Shown here: piece by piece, positions 43,330 through 54,966 of the stretch
Layout: each line of letters starts with the position of its first letter
How positions within the stretch are numbered: the stretch's first letter is position 1
Program-made: the position numbers and the translations under genes
Source of the DNA: Endomychus coccineus
Taxonomy: Eukaryota; Arthropoda; Insecta; Coleoptera; Endomychidae
Direction of reading: 5' to 3'
Assembly: GCA_958510875.1 (NCBI GenBank)
Contig: OY294068.1
Span: forward strand, 193,650,315 to 193,714,314
DNA length: 64,000 bases
The notes under the pieces: generated by a model
The model's database searches: none
What the model saw: only the letters and a program-made list of their open reading frames with translations
What the model was told of the DNA's origin: nothing

Positions 43330-43458
43330 ATGGATTCCGCGTCATATGAGCATATACCAAGACGTTCCGTCAACCTTCTATCCTCATCAGGACAAGCTGA
43401 AATACTGAGTTCTGAGACGCACAGTCGTGCTTTTATGATGCGGAGTTCATCTAAATAA
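43330..43458 (+). CDS. short ORF conserved downstream of the acidic gene, copy 2
   Basis: 42 codons, MDSASYEHIPRRSVNLL at the start and MMRSSSK at the end; 65 bp after the stop of the 41732 gene. Differs from copy 1 by eight substitutions, six of which change the residue, and by one added codon (EILSSET versus EIGSET). Frame kept, but the substitution pattern is not strongly constrained. Confidence 0.3.
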   Translation: MDSASYEHIPRRSVNLLSSSGQAEILSSETHSRAFMMRSSSK

Positions 43459-43605
43459 GATAATTTCAAGTTGCTATCATTTCTTGTATATGTTAGATAT
43501 GAAGTTATATGCATGATATGATCTAATCCTTCCAAGCAATATAATAATTTATGCAATAAAGAAACAAATAAACAAATATTATCAAACTCATTCTCAGTAC
43601 AAAAT

Positions 43606-43800
43606 GACATGGATAAATTAATAAGTAAATGGTACAAAAAAAATAAGATAATCTCTATTGAAATGAAAAATAAATCAATTTTCTATAATGAACAAGTGCC
43701 TTATCTCTATGAGCTTCCGAAACTACATAAAAGTGATATACCTTCAAGACCCATTATAAGTAATATTGGAGCGCCTACATACAATTGCAATTTTAAATAA
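43606..43800 (+). mobile_element. Penelope-like RT fragment
   Basis: LISKWYKKNKI, then PYLYELPKLHKSDIPSRPII and SNIGAPTYN, the 'fYGLPKiHK...PlRPIvs..gsPTY' motif near the start of Penelope RT domains. Ends abruptly at 43800. Confidence 0.8.
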
Positions 43801-44130
43801 ATACAATTGATTTAAACAATAACCGCGTCGGTCGGTGTATACTTTAATTGAATAAATTCCGCGCGGGAGTCATTTAATATTAAACTTCTATGCGACATAC
43901 TCATTTCTTGGCGCGAAAATATAGGTAGATGGTTGTACAAATACATTGTCTTGATAAATATTTGTTATTTAGCTAGATGAGTATGATTTTATACAAATTT
44001 ATAACATAACATAGCGTTAAAATCCAAATATAAATTACGGTACAAATATTAACATTTCGTCTTATATGATAAACCTGGTTGTAATATGAAATAACTAGTT
44101 AACTTTTGTTTGTTTATTCGAGTAGTCAGA

Positions 44131-44301
44131 ATGGAGAAGCTTGTGGCAAAACTGCTAATTATTTCTCTTCTTTATCTGTCAGTGGGAGCGGTCATGTCAA
44201 TACCAAAAATAATTGATGCTCCGGTTAGATGCCCACATGGACAATATTTGGCCCACGATAATACATGTGTTTTGCCTTGGAGAGTTGTAAGAATGCGGTA
44301 A
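44131..44301 (+). CDS. small secreted peptide with CPHG loop (member D, uncertain end)
   Basis: 56 residues as read. Residues 1-22 are a signal peptide (LVAKLLIISLLYLSVGAV). The mature part is short (IPKIIDAPVR) and goes straight to CPHGQYLAHDNTC, a C-x2-G-x8-C loop followed by VLPW. This resembles the C-terminal loops of the other peptides here but lacks the Asp-Glu-Tyr patch and the Gly before the second Cys. The frame ends CGG TAA inside a good donor (ATGCG|GTAAGT), so the mRNA may be spliced and the protein may continue; no second exon was found, and a MULE fragment follows at 44950. The in-frame TTG at 44110 is not taken as start. Confidence 0.55.
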   Translation: MEKLVAKLLIISLLYLSVGAVMSIPKIIDAPVRCPHGQYLAHDNTCVLPWRVVRMR

Positions 44302-44949
44302 GTTGCATCATTTTATCATGTATTTGAATCCTTGTAATGTAGTTCAGGCATTTATGGAGGAAAATCGATGATTTTTGTCTGAATTTCGGCAAATTCTAAT
44401 TTTGGTCTACTCTCATGTATTTTGACGCGCTGAAGACGTTGATGTAGTTCAAATTTGAACTAACCCTGTGCTCGATTTTTTGCGTTTTGAGAGTAAACTA
44501 TGAGTTGTATGGAAAAATGTTTGAAACAAAAGTTGTGCAAAAATTAATACTCAATTTTTGGCTCCGGTCAATTCAAACCAGGATAGGGTCATCGAGTATA
44601 TGTCAGAAAGTTTTTTTTTCATATTCTGTTCCGGTGAAAAAATACTATTTTAATTTTTCTTTTTTAGGTTTTTAGTATTTGGACTTGCCTCATTTTTGGG
44701 CGCCAAAATCGGGCATTTTGAAAAATCCGTATTTTGCAAATTTCGGACGAAATACTCACGTTATCAATCCAAAGCCGAATACCTTCGAAATATTTCATTA
44801 TTCCGCACCTAATATCCAAAATTCAAAGATTTTGGTTCAAAGACATAACTTTGGCGCCACTTGGAAAATTTTGGACCACCGAAACATTAAATTTTTTTGT
44901 GTATACCATTGGGAAATTGGGTAGTTTTGTTGTGGCAACATTAAAAAAT

Positions 44950-45480
44950 CAATTGGCAAATTGAAATTCTTATGTAAGTTGAGTTTTATATATGTGGATG
45001 GCATATTCCAATACTGCACCAAATTTTTCACACAACCATTCACCATACATGGTTACATGAATGGACAATATATACCGCTAGTGTTTAGTTTACTGAAAAA
45101 CAAATCAGAAGAAACTTATAGACTCTGTTTGGAAAAAATTAACTTCATTTGTTCTTTTAACAACTTAAGTTTCATTCCTGAGAAAATAGTAATGAATTTT
45201 GAAAATGCCATTCATAATGTAGTTCGTAAATTGTGAAATAACGTTACAATCATTGATTGCCGCTTCCATCTTACTCTGACTTGGTGGTGTAAAATACAAC
45301 AGTTGAGGTTAAGTGGTGAATATAAAAACAAAAATTGTGAAGCTGGAAAGTGGCGTCGTTATTGTTTTGGTATGGTATTTTTAAATCCAAATCTGGTGAG
45401 CGATTTTTTTGTTTTTAAGTTACTTGCGATAAAAACATGTGACGATAAGTTAACGGTTTTTGCTGGTTATTTTTAGCCTT
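44950..45480 (+). mobile_element. MULE transposase-domain fragment
   Basis: FIYVDGIFQYCTKFFTQPFT (first catalytic Asp), GQYIPLVFSLLKNKSEETYR, SFIPEKIVMNFENAIHN (expected second Asp replaced by Asn), then after a stop IIDCRFHLTLTWW and GMVFLNPNLVSDFFVFKLLA. One domain, decayed. Related to the ORF at 14951-15811. The flank 44320-44900 has only weak AT-rich frames. Confidence 0.75.
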
Positions 45481-45984
45481 GTCGTAATAGCCTCACCTTA
45501 ATAAGTTCTAACAATGACAAGTAAGAACTCTCTTTTTTCAATACTTCAAATCAATGTTCGAAACTAAATGTATTCTCTTCTATTAGACTGAAAGTCTCTT
45601 CCGTTGTTAATGTACGGCTTAATAAGAAATCATTTCGCAGCTCCCTCACCCCTCCGAGCATGCAGAAAAATGATATATCAAACTTATTAGTGGCATTATT
45701 TATGACTTCGAACGAATTATCATCGAACTATCGATGTATGCGTGATCTAATTCAAGCTAGTAGATCTATCTTCAGCTCGTAAAATTGAAAATATCACAAA
45801 TAGTCACTTATAATATCCCATGTGCAAAATTATTGCAGGAAATTCTTCCGAGATGATATTTCTATCTTTATTTTGTGGGAAGAAATAAAATTATAGCATA
45901 GGCGTTTTATTATGATTAATATACCTACTTCAAGGTGCATTTTATCACCGTTTTGAATTTTAATTCCATTTTAGAGCGAATTAT

Positions 45985-46600
45985 TCCGTAAATTAGTATG
46001 TGTATAGATACGATGCAAGCTTATTGTTTCGACAACAGGTTGATTCTAAATCCTCTTAAAACTGGATGTGTACTATTTTCAGCTAGTGAAAACAACTTTA
46101 GCATTTTGGTTCGAATAAATCAAAAAAATATTCAACCTTCTAAGTGTATTAAATTTCTCGGTTTAAACAATCACTTAAAATGGAACAACCATGCTGAGTT
46201 TTTAAGTAGGAAGCTTCTTGTGCAAGTCTTTTTAAATATTTAAATATATTGACAATACCATCTTTATATATATTATCTTCTTTAACTTACATAAAATCAT
46301 ATTTAAGTCACATAATTATGCCATTTAAGTTGTACAATCATTTGCCAGTTTCTGTTAGATTTATTTCTGACATAAAAGTATGTAAACGTAAAATCAAGGA
46401 AGAACTGTTAAAACATTCCTTTTACACGGTAAACGAATCTCTTAATTCTAAGTTCTTATTTACGTAGATATGTCTATATTTATTTGTCTTTACTTTTATA
46501 TGTCTTAAATTTAACATTGAGTTCTGACGTTTGCTCTAAAAATGTTGTTTTGTCAAATTTTTTATAATAGCAATAAAGAAATATTTATTTATTCATTTAT
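45985..46600 (+). mobile_element. LINE fragment at the left edge of the tandem array
   Basis: CFDNRLILNPLKTGCVLFSA and IKFLGLNNHLKWNNHAEFLS are the post-active-site region of a Jockey/CR1-type RT; after internal deletions comes MPFKLYNHLPVSVRFIS.. and the 3' end with (TTTA)n. Its part from 46183 onward is the first, deleted version of the LINE segment carried by every array unit. Confidence 0.8.
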
Positions 46601-47036
46601 TTAAATTCTTCAGGGATGAGGTAACAAGCAAGTTATGCTGTTCCTCAGGTGATTTATAGCATTATTTAGATATCATAATCGGAGATACGTAAAACCACCG
46701 GATAAGAAGTTTTATTTCAATTTATAGAGAATTGTTATGTTTACCAGCGTACTGTGACGAATCGAATCCCCCAAATAGTGAATCCATTATGGGAAGAAAT
46801 TATAATGAGGTCTTTTGAATAGAACTGGTATTTCAGGCTATTAGGGAGACAAAATCACTTGATATTTCTAATGGCATTTGAATTGCGGGTATGATATCTG
46901 GAATAAAGGTTCTCCCTATACGTTATGATTCGAGAACTATGTTCGAATCGTTGGAATGAAACAATAAATCCAATTAAAAACAATACCTCTTATAAAAACG
47001 TATTTGATTGCCTAGATAAACACAACATTAGGTAAA

Positions 47037-47044
47037 TATAAATA
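47037..47044 (+). promoter_or_regulatory. TATA box of the array gene (repeated at 48856, 50675, 52494, 54313)
   Basis: TATAAATA about 103 nt ahead of each ATG, with a CCACAGTT initiator-like word about 30 nt downstream. All five copies keep it, so all five could be transcribed. Confidence 0.5.
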
Positions 47045-47139
47045 CCGTTATCAGCTTACTGGCGGCCACAGTTATTAAAAACTTGTGACGTCGATTAATT
47101 GTTAATAAAGTAGATGATACGCTTGATAAACTAGACGAG

Positions 47140-47349
47140 ATGAATCTTAAAATACTGATGATATTCGTATGTTTGATCAGTGTGACCAATGTAGTTTGTG
47201 TGTCATCTTACGACGAATGGTACGAGAAAGTGTTCGGTCCACGGGCTGTGACAAAGTCCAGTTCGAAAGCTTCTCTACGACATATAGTAAACGTCGGATG
47301 TAGGAAGGGGTACATCAGATTCGGCCGGGCATGTATCCAATTGATGTGA
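47140..47349 (+). CDS. small secreted two-cysteine-loop peptide, array copy 1
   Basis: Single exon, 69 residues, function unknown. Residues 1-21 are a signal peptide (LKILMIFVCLISVTNVVCV). The mature ~48-residue peptide starts SSYDEWYEKVFGPRA (the aromatic/acidic patch), has a basic Ser-rich linker (TKSSSKAS), and ends VGCRKGYIRFGRACIQLM, a C-x2-G-x7-C loop almost the same as in the gene at 8038-11620. The two cysteines could close one disulphide loop of ten residues (inference). Net charge is positive, unlike the longer relatives. Unlike the minus-strand genes it has no intron before the loop. A donor-like GTGAGT lies 5 nt after the TGATGA stops; AATAAA at 47492-47497. Confidence 0.8.
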   Translation: MNLKILMIFVCLISVTNVVCVSSYDEWYEKVFGPRAVTKSSSKASLRHIVNVGCRKGYIRFGRACIQLM

Positions 47350-47764
47350 TGATTGGTGAGTAGAATACGAAAGATATGTACAACAGTGTGGTCGTCTTTT
47401 GGAACAATATAATTTTTTCTTATTCGACCACATATATCTTTTTTATGATGCACGTTTATATTTCCTTGAAAATGTATAACATTGATTGATTAATAAAACT
47501 ATCGCGGGGTCATCATCTCCAAATTATTCATAATGTAAGGTAGCTTGCTGGCATATATGTCTTGTGTTATTTCCTTCCTTTATGAGGGCAAGGTGAAAAG
47601 ATGCAGAAAAATAAAACAGATGGTGCCACAATCGAAAATCCCATGTGAAATTTACTTCAGACTGATGTCATTCAGTTCTGTTTTGACACCCATCTTAAGC
47701 AAGCAAGCTTGAACAACCATGCTGAGTTTTTAAGTAGGAAGCTATCTACCGCATGTTACGTTAA

Positions 47765-48286
47765 ATGACATGGCAACTTAGACAATATGTCAGTCTTGCC
47801 ACATTAAAAGTTTATTACTTCGGACATATACAGTCTATATTGAACTATGGCATTATTTGTTGGGGTAACTCACCTAATGCTCGATATTTATTTGTTGTAC
47901 AAAAGAAAATAATCAGAACTATGCTTCATAAAAAACCTACTGATTCTTGTACAAGTCTTTTTAAATATTTAAATATATTGACAATACCATCTTTATATAT
48001 ATTATCTTACATAAAATCATATTTGAGTAATTCTATTACTTATTCAAATAGAAGCATTGATTATAATCTAAGAGATAAAGATAAAATCTTACTTCCTCAT
48101 CACAATTTATCCATTACAAGTAATAGTCACTTAATTATGCCATTTAAGTTGTACAATCATTTGCCAGTTTCTGTTAGATCTATTTCTGACATAAAAGTAT
48201 GTAAACGTAATATCAAGGGAGAACTGTTAAAACATTCCTTTTACACGGTGAACGAATTTCTTAATTCTAAGTCCTTATTTACGTAG
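47765..48286 (+). pseudogene. LINE RT C-terminal segment in array unit 2
   Basis: Open for 173 codons: YFGHIQSILNYGIICWGNSP, ARYLFVVQKKIIRTML, LTIPSLYILSYIKSYL, LIMPFKLYNHLPVSVRS. No catalytic part. Carried passively as part of each repeated unit. Confidence 0.85.
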
Positions 48287-48958
48287 ATATGTCTATATTT
48301 ATTTGTCTTTACTTTTATATGTCTCAAATTTAACATTGAGTTCTGACGTTTGCTCTAAAAATGTTGTTTTGTCAAATTTTTTATAATAGCATTAAAGAAA
48401 TATTTATTTATTCATTTATTTAAATTCTTCAGGGATGAGGTAACAAGCAAGTTATGCTGTTCCTCAGGTGATTTATAGCATTATTTAGATATCATAATCG
48501 GAGATACGTAAAACCACCGGATAAGAAGTTTTATTTCAATTTATAGAGAATTGTTATGTTTACCAGCGTACTGTGACGAATCGAATCCCCCAAATAGTGA
48601 ATCCATTATGGGAAGAAATTATAATGAGGTCTTTTGAATAGAACTGGTATTTCAGGCTATTAGGGAGACAAAATCACTTGATATTTTTAATGGCATTTGA
48701 ATTGCGGGTATGATATCTGGAATAAAGGTTCTCCCTATACGTTATGATTCGAGAACTATGTTCGAATCGTTGGAATGAAACAATAAATCCAATTAAAAAC
48801 AATACCTCTTATAAAAACGTATTTGATTGCCTAGATAAACACAACATTAGGTAAATATAAATACCGTTATCAGCTTACTGGCGGCCACAGTTATTAAAAA
48901 CTTGTGACGTCGATTAATTGTTAATAAAGTAGATGATACGCTTGATAAACTAGACGAG

Positions 48959-49168
48959 ATGAATCTTAAAATACTGATGATATTCGTATGTTTGATCAGT
49001 GTGACCAATGTAGTTTGTGTGTCATCTTACGACGAATGGTACGAGAAAGTGTTCGGTCCACGGGCTGTGACAAAGTCCAGTTCGAAAGCTTCTCTACGAC
49101 ATATAGTAAACGTCGGATGTAGGAAGGGGTACATCAGATTCGGCCGGGCATGTATCCAATTGATGTGA
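48959..49168 (+). CDS. small secreted two-cysteine-loop peptide, array copy 2
   Basis: Protein the same as copy 1 (47140), 69 residues, with the same promoter and 3' signals 1819 bp further on. Confidence 0.8.
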   Translation: MNLKILMIFVCLISVTNVVCVSSYDEWYEKVFGPRAVTKSSSKASLRHIVNVGCRKGYIRFGRACIQLM

Positions 49169-49583
49169 TGATTGGTGAGTAGAATACGAAAGATATGTAC
49201 AACAGTGTGGTCGTCTTTTGGAACAATATAATTTTTTCTTATTCGACCACATATATCTTTTTTATGATGCACGTTTATATTTCCTTGAAAATGTATAACA
49301 TTGATTGATTAATAAAACTATCGCGGGGTCATCATCTCCAAATTATTCATAATGTAAGGTAGCTTGCTGGCATATATGTCTTGTGTTATTTCCTTCCTTT
49401 ATGAGGGCAAGGTGAAAAGATGCAGAAAAATAAAACAGATGGTGCCACAATCGAAAATCCCATGTGAAATTTACTTCAGACTGATGTCATTCAGTTCTGT
49501 TTTGACACCCATCTTAAGCAAGCAAGCTTGAACAACCATGCTGAGTTTTTAAGTAGGAAGCTATCTACCGCATGTTACGTTAA

Positions 49584-50105
49584 ATGACATGGCAACTTAG
49601 ACAATATGTCAGTCTTGCCACATTAAAAGTTTATTACTTCGGACATATACAGTCTATATTGAACTATGGCATTATTTGTTGGGGTAACTCACCTAATGCT
49701 CGATATTTATTTGTTGTACAAAAGAAAATAATCAGAACTATGCTTCATAAAAAACCTACTGATTCTTGTACAAGTCTTTTTAAATATTTAAATATATTGA
49801 CAATACCATCTTTATATATATTATCTTACATAAAATCATATTTGAGTAATTCTATTACTTATTCAAATAGAAGCATTGATTATAATCTAAGAGATAAAGA
49901 TAAAATCTTACTTCCTCATCACAATTTATCCATTACAAGTAATAGTCACTTAATTATGCCATTTAAGTTGTACAATCATTTGCCAGTTTCTGTTAGATCT
50001 ATTTCTGACATAAAAGTATGTAAACGTAATATCAAGGGAGAACTGTTAAAACATTCCTTTTACACGGTGAACGAATTTCTTAATTCTAAGTCCTTATTTA
50101 CGTAG
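49584..50105 (+). pseudogene. LINE RT C-terminal segment in array unit 3
   Basis: Same protein as the segment at 47765. Confidence 0.85.
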
Positions 50106-50777
50106 ATATGTCTATATTTATTTGTCTTTACTTTTATATGTCTCAAATTTAACATTGAGTTCTGACGTTTGCTCTAAAAATGTTGTTTTGTCAAATTTTT
50201 TATAATAGCATTAAAGAAATATTTATTTATTCATTTATTTAAATTCTTCAGGGATGAGGTAACAAGCAAGTTATGCTGTTCCTCAGGTGATTTATAGCAT
50301 TATTTAGATATCATAATCGGAGATACGTAAAACCTCCGGATAAGAAGTTTTATTTCAATTTATAGAGAATTGTTATGTTTACCAGCGTACTGTGACGAAT
50401 CGAATCCCCCAAATAGTGAATCCATTATGGGAAGAAATTATAATGAGGTCTTTTGAATAGAACTGGTATTTCAGGCTATTAGGGAGACAAAATCACTTGA
50501 TATTTTTAATGGCATTTGAATTGCGGGTATGATATCTGGAATAAAGGTTCTCCCTATACGTTATGATTCGAGAACTATGTTCGAATCGTTGGAATGAAAC
50601 AATAAATCCAATTAAAAACAATACCTCTTATAAAAACGTATTTGATTGCCTAGATAAACACAACATTAGGTAAATATAAATACCGTTATCAGCTTACTGG
50701 CGGCCACAGTTATTAAAAACTTGTGACGTCGATTAATTGTTAATAAAGTAGATGATACGCTTGATAAACTAGACGAG

Positions 50778-50987
50778 ATGAATCTTAAAATACTGATGAT
50801 ATTCGTATGTTTGATCAGTGTGACCAACGTAGTTTGTGTGTCATCTTACGACGAATGGTACGAGAAAGTGTTCGGTCCACGGGCTGTGACAAAGTCCAGT
50901 TCGAAAGCTTCTCTACGACATATAGTAAACGTCGGATGTAGGAAGGGGTACATCAGATTCGGCCGGGCATGTATCCAATTGATGTGA
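50778..50987 (+). CDS. small secreted two-cysteine-loop peptide, array copy 3
   Basis: Protein the same as copy 1; one synonymous change in the signal peptide (AAT to AAC, ACCAACGTAG at 50822-50831). Confidence 0.8.
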   Translation: MNLKILMIFVCLISVTNVVCVSSYDEWYEKVFGPRAVTKSSSKASLRHIVNVGCRKGYIRFGRACIQLM

Positions 50988-51402
50988 TGATTGGTGAGTA
51001 GAATACGAAAGATATGTACAACAGTGTGGTCGTCTTTTGGAACAATATAATTTTTTCTTATTCGACCACATATATCTTTTTTATGATGCACGTTTATATT
51101 TCCTTGAAAATGTATAACATTGATTGATTAATAAAACTATCGCGGGGTCATCATCTCCAAATTATTCATAATGTAAGGTAGCTTGCTGGCATATATGTCT
51201 TGTGTTATTTCCTTCCTTTATGAGGGCAAGGTGAAAAGATGCAGAAAAATAAAACAGATGGTGCCACAATCGAAAATCCCATGTGAAATTTACTTCAGAC
51301 TGATGTCATTCAGTTCTGTTTTGACACCCATCTTAAGCAAGCAAGCTTGAACAACCATGCTGAGTTTTTAAGTAGGAAGCTATCTACCGCATGTTACGTT
51401 AA

Positions 51403-51924
51403 ATGACATGGCAACTTAGACAATATGTCAGTCTTGCCACATTAAAAGTTTATTACTTCGGACATATACAGTCTATATTGAACTATGGCATTATTTGTTG
51501 GGGTAACTCACCTAATGCTCGATATTTATTTGTTGTACAAAAGAAAATAATCAGAACTATGCTTCATAAAAAACCTACTGATTCTTGTACAAGTCTTTTT
51601 AAATATTTAAATATATTGACAATACCATCTTTATATATATTATCTTACATAAAATCATATTTGAGTAATTCTATTACTTATTCAAATAGAAGCATTGATT
51701 ATAATCTAAGAGATAAAGATAAAATCTTACTTCCTCATCACAATTTATCCATTACAAGTAATAGTCACTTAATTATGCCATTTAAGTTGTACAATCATTT
51801 GCCAGTTTCTGTTAGATCTATTTCTGACATAAAAGTATGTAAACGTAATATCAAGGGAGAACTGTTAAAACATTCCTTTTACACGGTGAACGAATTTCTT
51901 AATTCTAAGTCCTTATTTACGTAG
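51403..51924 (+). pseudogene. LINE RT C-terminal segment in array unit 4
   Basis: Same protein as the segment at 47765. Confidence 0.85.
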
Positions 51925-52596
51925 ATATGTCTATATTTATTTGTCTTTACTTTTATATGTCTCAAATTTAACATTGAGTTCTGACGTTTGCTCTAAAAAT
52001 GTTGTTTTGTCAAATTTTTTATAATAGCATTAAAGAAATATTTATTTATTCATTTATTTAAATTCTTCAGGGATGAGGTAACAAGCAAGTTATGCTGTTC
52101 CTCAGGTGATTTATAGCATTATTTAGATATCATAATCGGAGATACGTAAAACCTCCGGATAAGAAGTTTTATTTCAATTTATAGAGAATTGTTATGTTTA
52201 CCAGCGTACTGTGACGAATCGAATCCCCCAAATAGTGAATCCATTAAGGGAAGAAATTATAATGAGGTCTTTTGAATAGAACTGGTATTTCAGGCTATTA
52301 GGGAGACAAAATCACTTGATATTTTTAATGGCATTTGAATTGCGGGTATGATATCTGGAATAAAGGTTCTCCCTATACGTTATGATTCGAGAACTATGTT
52401 CGAATCGTTGGAATGAAACAATAAATCCAATTAAAAACAATACCTCTTATAAAAACGTATTTGATTGCCTAGATAAACACAACATTAGGTAAATATAAAT
52501 ACCGTTATCAGCTTACTGGCGGCCACAGTTATTAAAAACTTGTGACGTCGATTAATTGTTAATAAAGTAGATGATACGCTTGATAAACTAGACGAG

Positions 52597-52806
52597 ATGA
52601 ATCTTAAAATACTGATGATATTCGTATGTTTGATCAGTGTGACCAATGTAGTTTGTGTGTCATCTTACGACGAATGGTACGAGAAAGTGTTCGGTCCACG
52701 GGCTGTGACAAAGTCCAGTTCGAAAGCTTCTCTACGACATATAGTAAACGTCGGATGTAGGAAGGGGTACATCAGATTCGGCCGGGCATGTATCCAATTG
52801 ATGTGA
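52597..52806 (+). CDS. small secreted two-cysteine-loop peptide, array copy 4
   Basis: Protein the same as copy 1. Confidence 0.8.
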   Translation: MNLKILMIFVCLISVTNVVCVSSYDEWYEKVFGPRAVTKSSSKASLRHIVNVGCRKGYIRFGRACIQLM

Positions 52807-53221
52807 TGATTGGTGAGTAGAATACGAAAGATATGTACAACAGTGTGGTCGTCTTTTGGAACAATATAATTTTTTCTTATTCGACCACAGATATCTTTTT
52901 TATGATGCACGTTTATATTTCCTTGAAAATGTATAACATTGATTGATTAATAAAACTATCGCGGGGTCATCATCTCCAAATTATTCATAATGTTAGGTAG
53001 CTTGCTGGCATATATGTCTTGTGTTATTTCCTTCCTTTATGAGGGCAAGGTGAAAAGATGCAGAAAAATAAAACAGATGGTGCCACAATCGAAAATCCCA
53101 TGTGAAATTTACTTCAGACTGATGTCATTCAGTTCTGTTTTGACACCCATCTTAAGCAAGCAAGCTTGAACAACCATGCTGAGTTTTTAAGTAGGAAGCT
53201 ATCTACCGCATGTTACGTTAA

Positions 53222-53743
53222 ATGACATGGCAACTTAGACAATATGTCAGTCTTGCCACATTAAAAGTTTATTACTTCGGACATATACAGTCTATATTGA
53301 ACTATGGCATTATTTGTTGGGGTAACTCACCTAATGCTCGATATTTATTTGTTGTACAAAAGAAAATAATCAGAACTATGCTTCATAAAAAACCTACTGA
53401 TTCTTGTACAAGTCTTTTTAAATATTTAAATATATTGACAATACCATCTTTATATATATTATCTTACATAAAATCATATTTGAATAATTCTATTACTTAT
53501 TCAAATAGAAGCATTGATTATAATCTAAGAGATAAAGATAAAATCTTACTTCCTCATCACAATTTATCCATTACAAGTAATAGTCACTTAATTATGCCAT
53601 TTAAGTTGTACAATCATTTGCCAGTTTCTGTTAGATCTATTTCTGACATAAAAGTATGTAAACGTAATATCAAGGGAGAACTGTTAAAACATTCCTTTTA
53701 CACGGTGAACGAATTTCTTAATTCTAAGTCCTTATTTACCTAG
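53222..53743 (+). pseudogene. LINE RT C-terminal segment in array unit 5
   Basis: As at 47765, with one substitution (YLNNS for YLSNS). Confidence 0.85.
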
Positions 53744-54415
53744 ATATGTCTATATTTATTTGTCTTTACTTTTATATGTCTCAAATTTAACATTGAGTTC
53801 TGACGTTTGCTCTAAAAATGTTGTTTTGTCAAATTTTTTATAATAGCATTAAAGAAATATTTATTTATTCATTTATTTAAATTCTTCAGGGATGAGGTAA
53901 CAAGCAAGTTATGCTGTTCCTCAGGTGATTTATAGCATTATTTAGATATCATAATCGGAGATACGTAAAACCACCGGATAAGAAGTTTTATTTCAATTTA
54001 TAGAGAATTGTTATGTTTACCAGCGTACTGTGACGAATCGAATCCCCCAAATAGTGAATCCATTATGGGAAGAAATTATAGTGAGGTCTTTTGAATAGAA
54101 CTGGTATTTCAGGCTATTAGGGAGACAAAATCACTTGATATTTCTAATGGCATTTGAATTGCGGGTATGATATCTGGAATAAAGGTTCTCCCTATACGTT
54201 ATGATTCGAGAACTATGTTCGAATCGTTGGAATGAAACAATAAATTCAATTAAAAACAATACCTCTTATAAAAACGTATTTGATTGCCTAGATAGACACA
54301 ACATTAGGTAAATATAAATACCGTTATCAGCTTACTGGCGGCCACAGTTATTAAAAACTTGTGACGTCGATTAATTGTTAATAAAGTAGATGATACGCTT
54401 GATAAACTAGACGAG

Positions 54416-54625
54416 ATGAATCTTAAAATACTGATGATATTCGTATGTTTGATCAGTGTGACCAATGTAGTTTGTGTGTCATCTTACGACGAATGGTACG
54501 AGAAAGTGTTCGGTCCACGGGCTGCGACAAAGTCCAGTTCGAAAGCTTCTCTACGACATATAGTAAACGTCGGATGTAGGAAGGGGTACATCAGATTCGG
54601 CCGGGCATGTATCCAATTGATGTGA
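54416..54625 (+). CDS. small secreted two-cysteine-loop peptide, array copy 5
   Basis: 69 residues; one substitution from the others (GPRAATK for GPRAVTK). Downstream sequence (54666-54900) diverges from the other units, as expected for the original right-hand flank. Confidence 0.8.
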   Translation: MNLKILMIFVCLISVTNVVCVSSYDEWYEKVFGPRAATKSSSKASLRHIVNVGCRKGYIRFGRACIQLM

Positions 54626-54966
54626 TGATTGGTGAGTAGAATACGAAAGATATGTACAACAGTGTGGTTGTCTTTTGGAAGACTAGGATTTTTCCATATT
54701 CGACCACAGATATCTTGTTTATGATGCACGTTCATATTTCCTTGAAAATGTATAACATTGATTGATTAATAAAACTATCGCGGGGTCATCATCTCCAAAT
54801 TATTCGTAATGTAAGGTAGCTTGCAGGCTATTTCCTCCCTTTATGAGGGCAATGTGAAAAGATGCAGAAAAATAGAACAGATGGTGCCACAATCCCATGT
54901 GAAATTTACTTCAGATTGATGTCATTCAGTTCTGTGTTGACACCAATCTTAAGCAAGCAAGCTTGA

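Larger units (their letters stand above)
41093..43610. repeat. tandem segmental duplication, copy 2 (partner 37210-39410)
   Basis: Same order of parts as copy 1: TTCGCATACACTT, minus-strand LINE fragment, acidic secreted-protein gene, short downstream ORF, AATAAA (43555-43560). Copy 2 is longer because the gene has additional internal repeats. Confidence 0.85.
46183..54966. repeat. five-unit tandem array, exact 1819-bp period
   Basis: Units begin GAACAACCATGCTGAG at 46183, 47711, 49530, 51349 and 53168. Units 2, 3 and 4 are each exactly 1819 bp; unit 1 is 1528 bp because its LINE segment has deletions; unit 5 is about 1799 bp and diverges after its gene. Each holds a LINE ORF2 C-terminal segment, the peptide gene, and a 128-bp relative of the 24445 repeat. 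The unit junction joins AAGCAAGCTT to GAACAACC, with GAA as microhomology. Internal units differ by only a handful of bases, which implies recent unequal exchange or conversion (or assembly duplication). Confidence 0.95.

Noticed and set aside
47208..47453. Minus-strand ORF repeated at 49027, 50846, 52665, 54484
   Set aside because: Conserved only because the whole 1819-bp unit is duplicated; it lies antisense to the peptide gene.
46183..54966. CRISPR or satellite DNA reading of the periodic array
   Set aside because: The 1819-bp unit contains a gene with promoter, stop and poly-A signal and a LINE fragment; it is a tandem gene duplication in a eukaryote.
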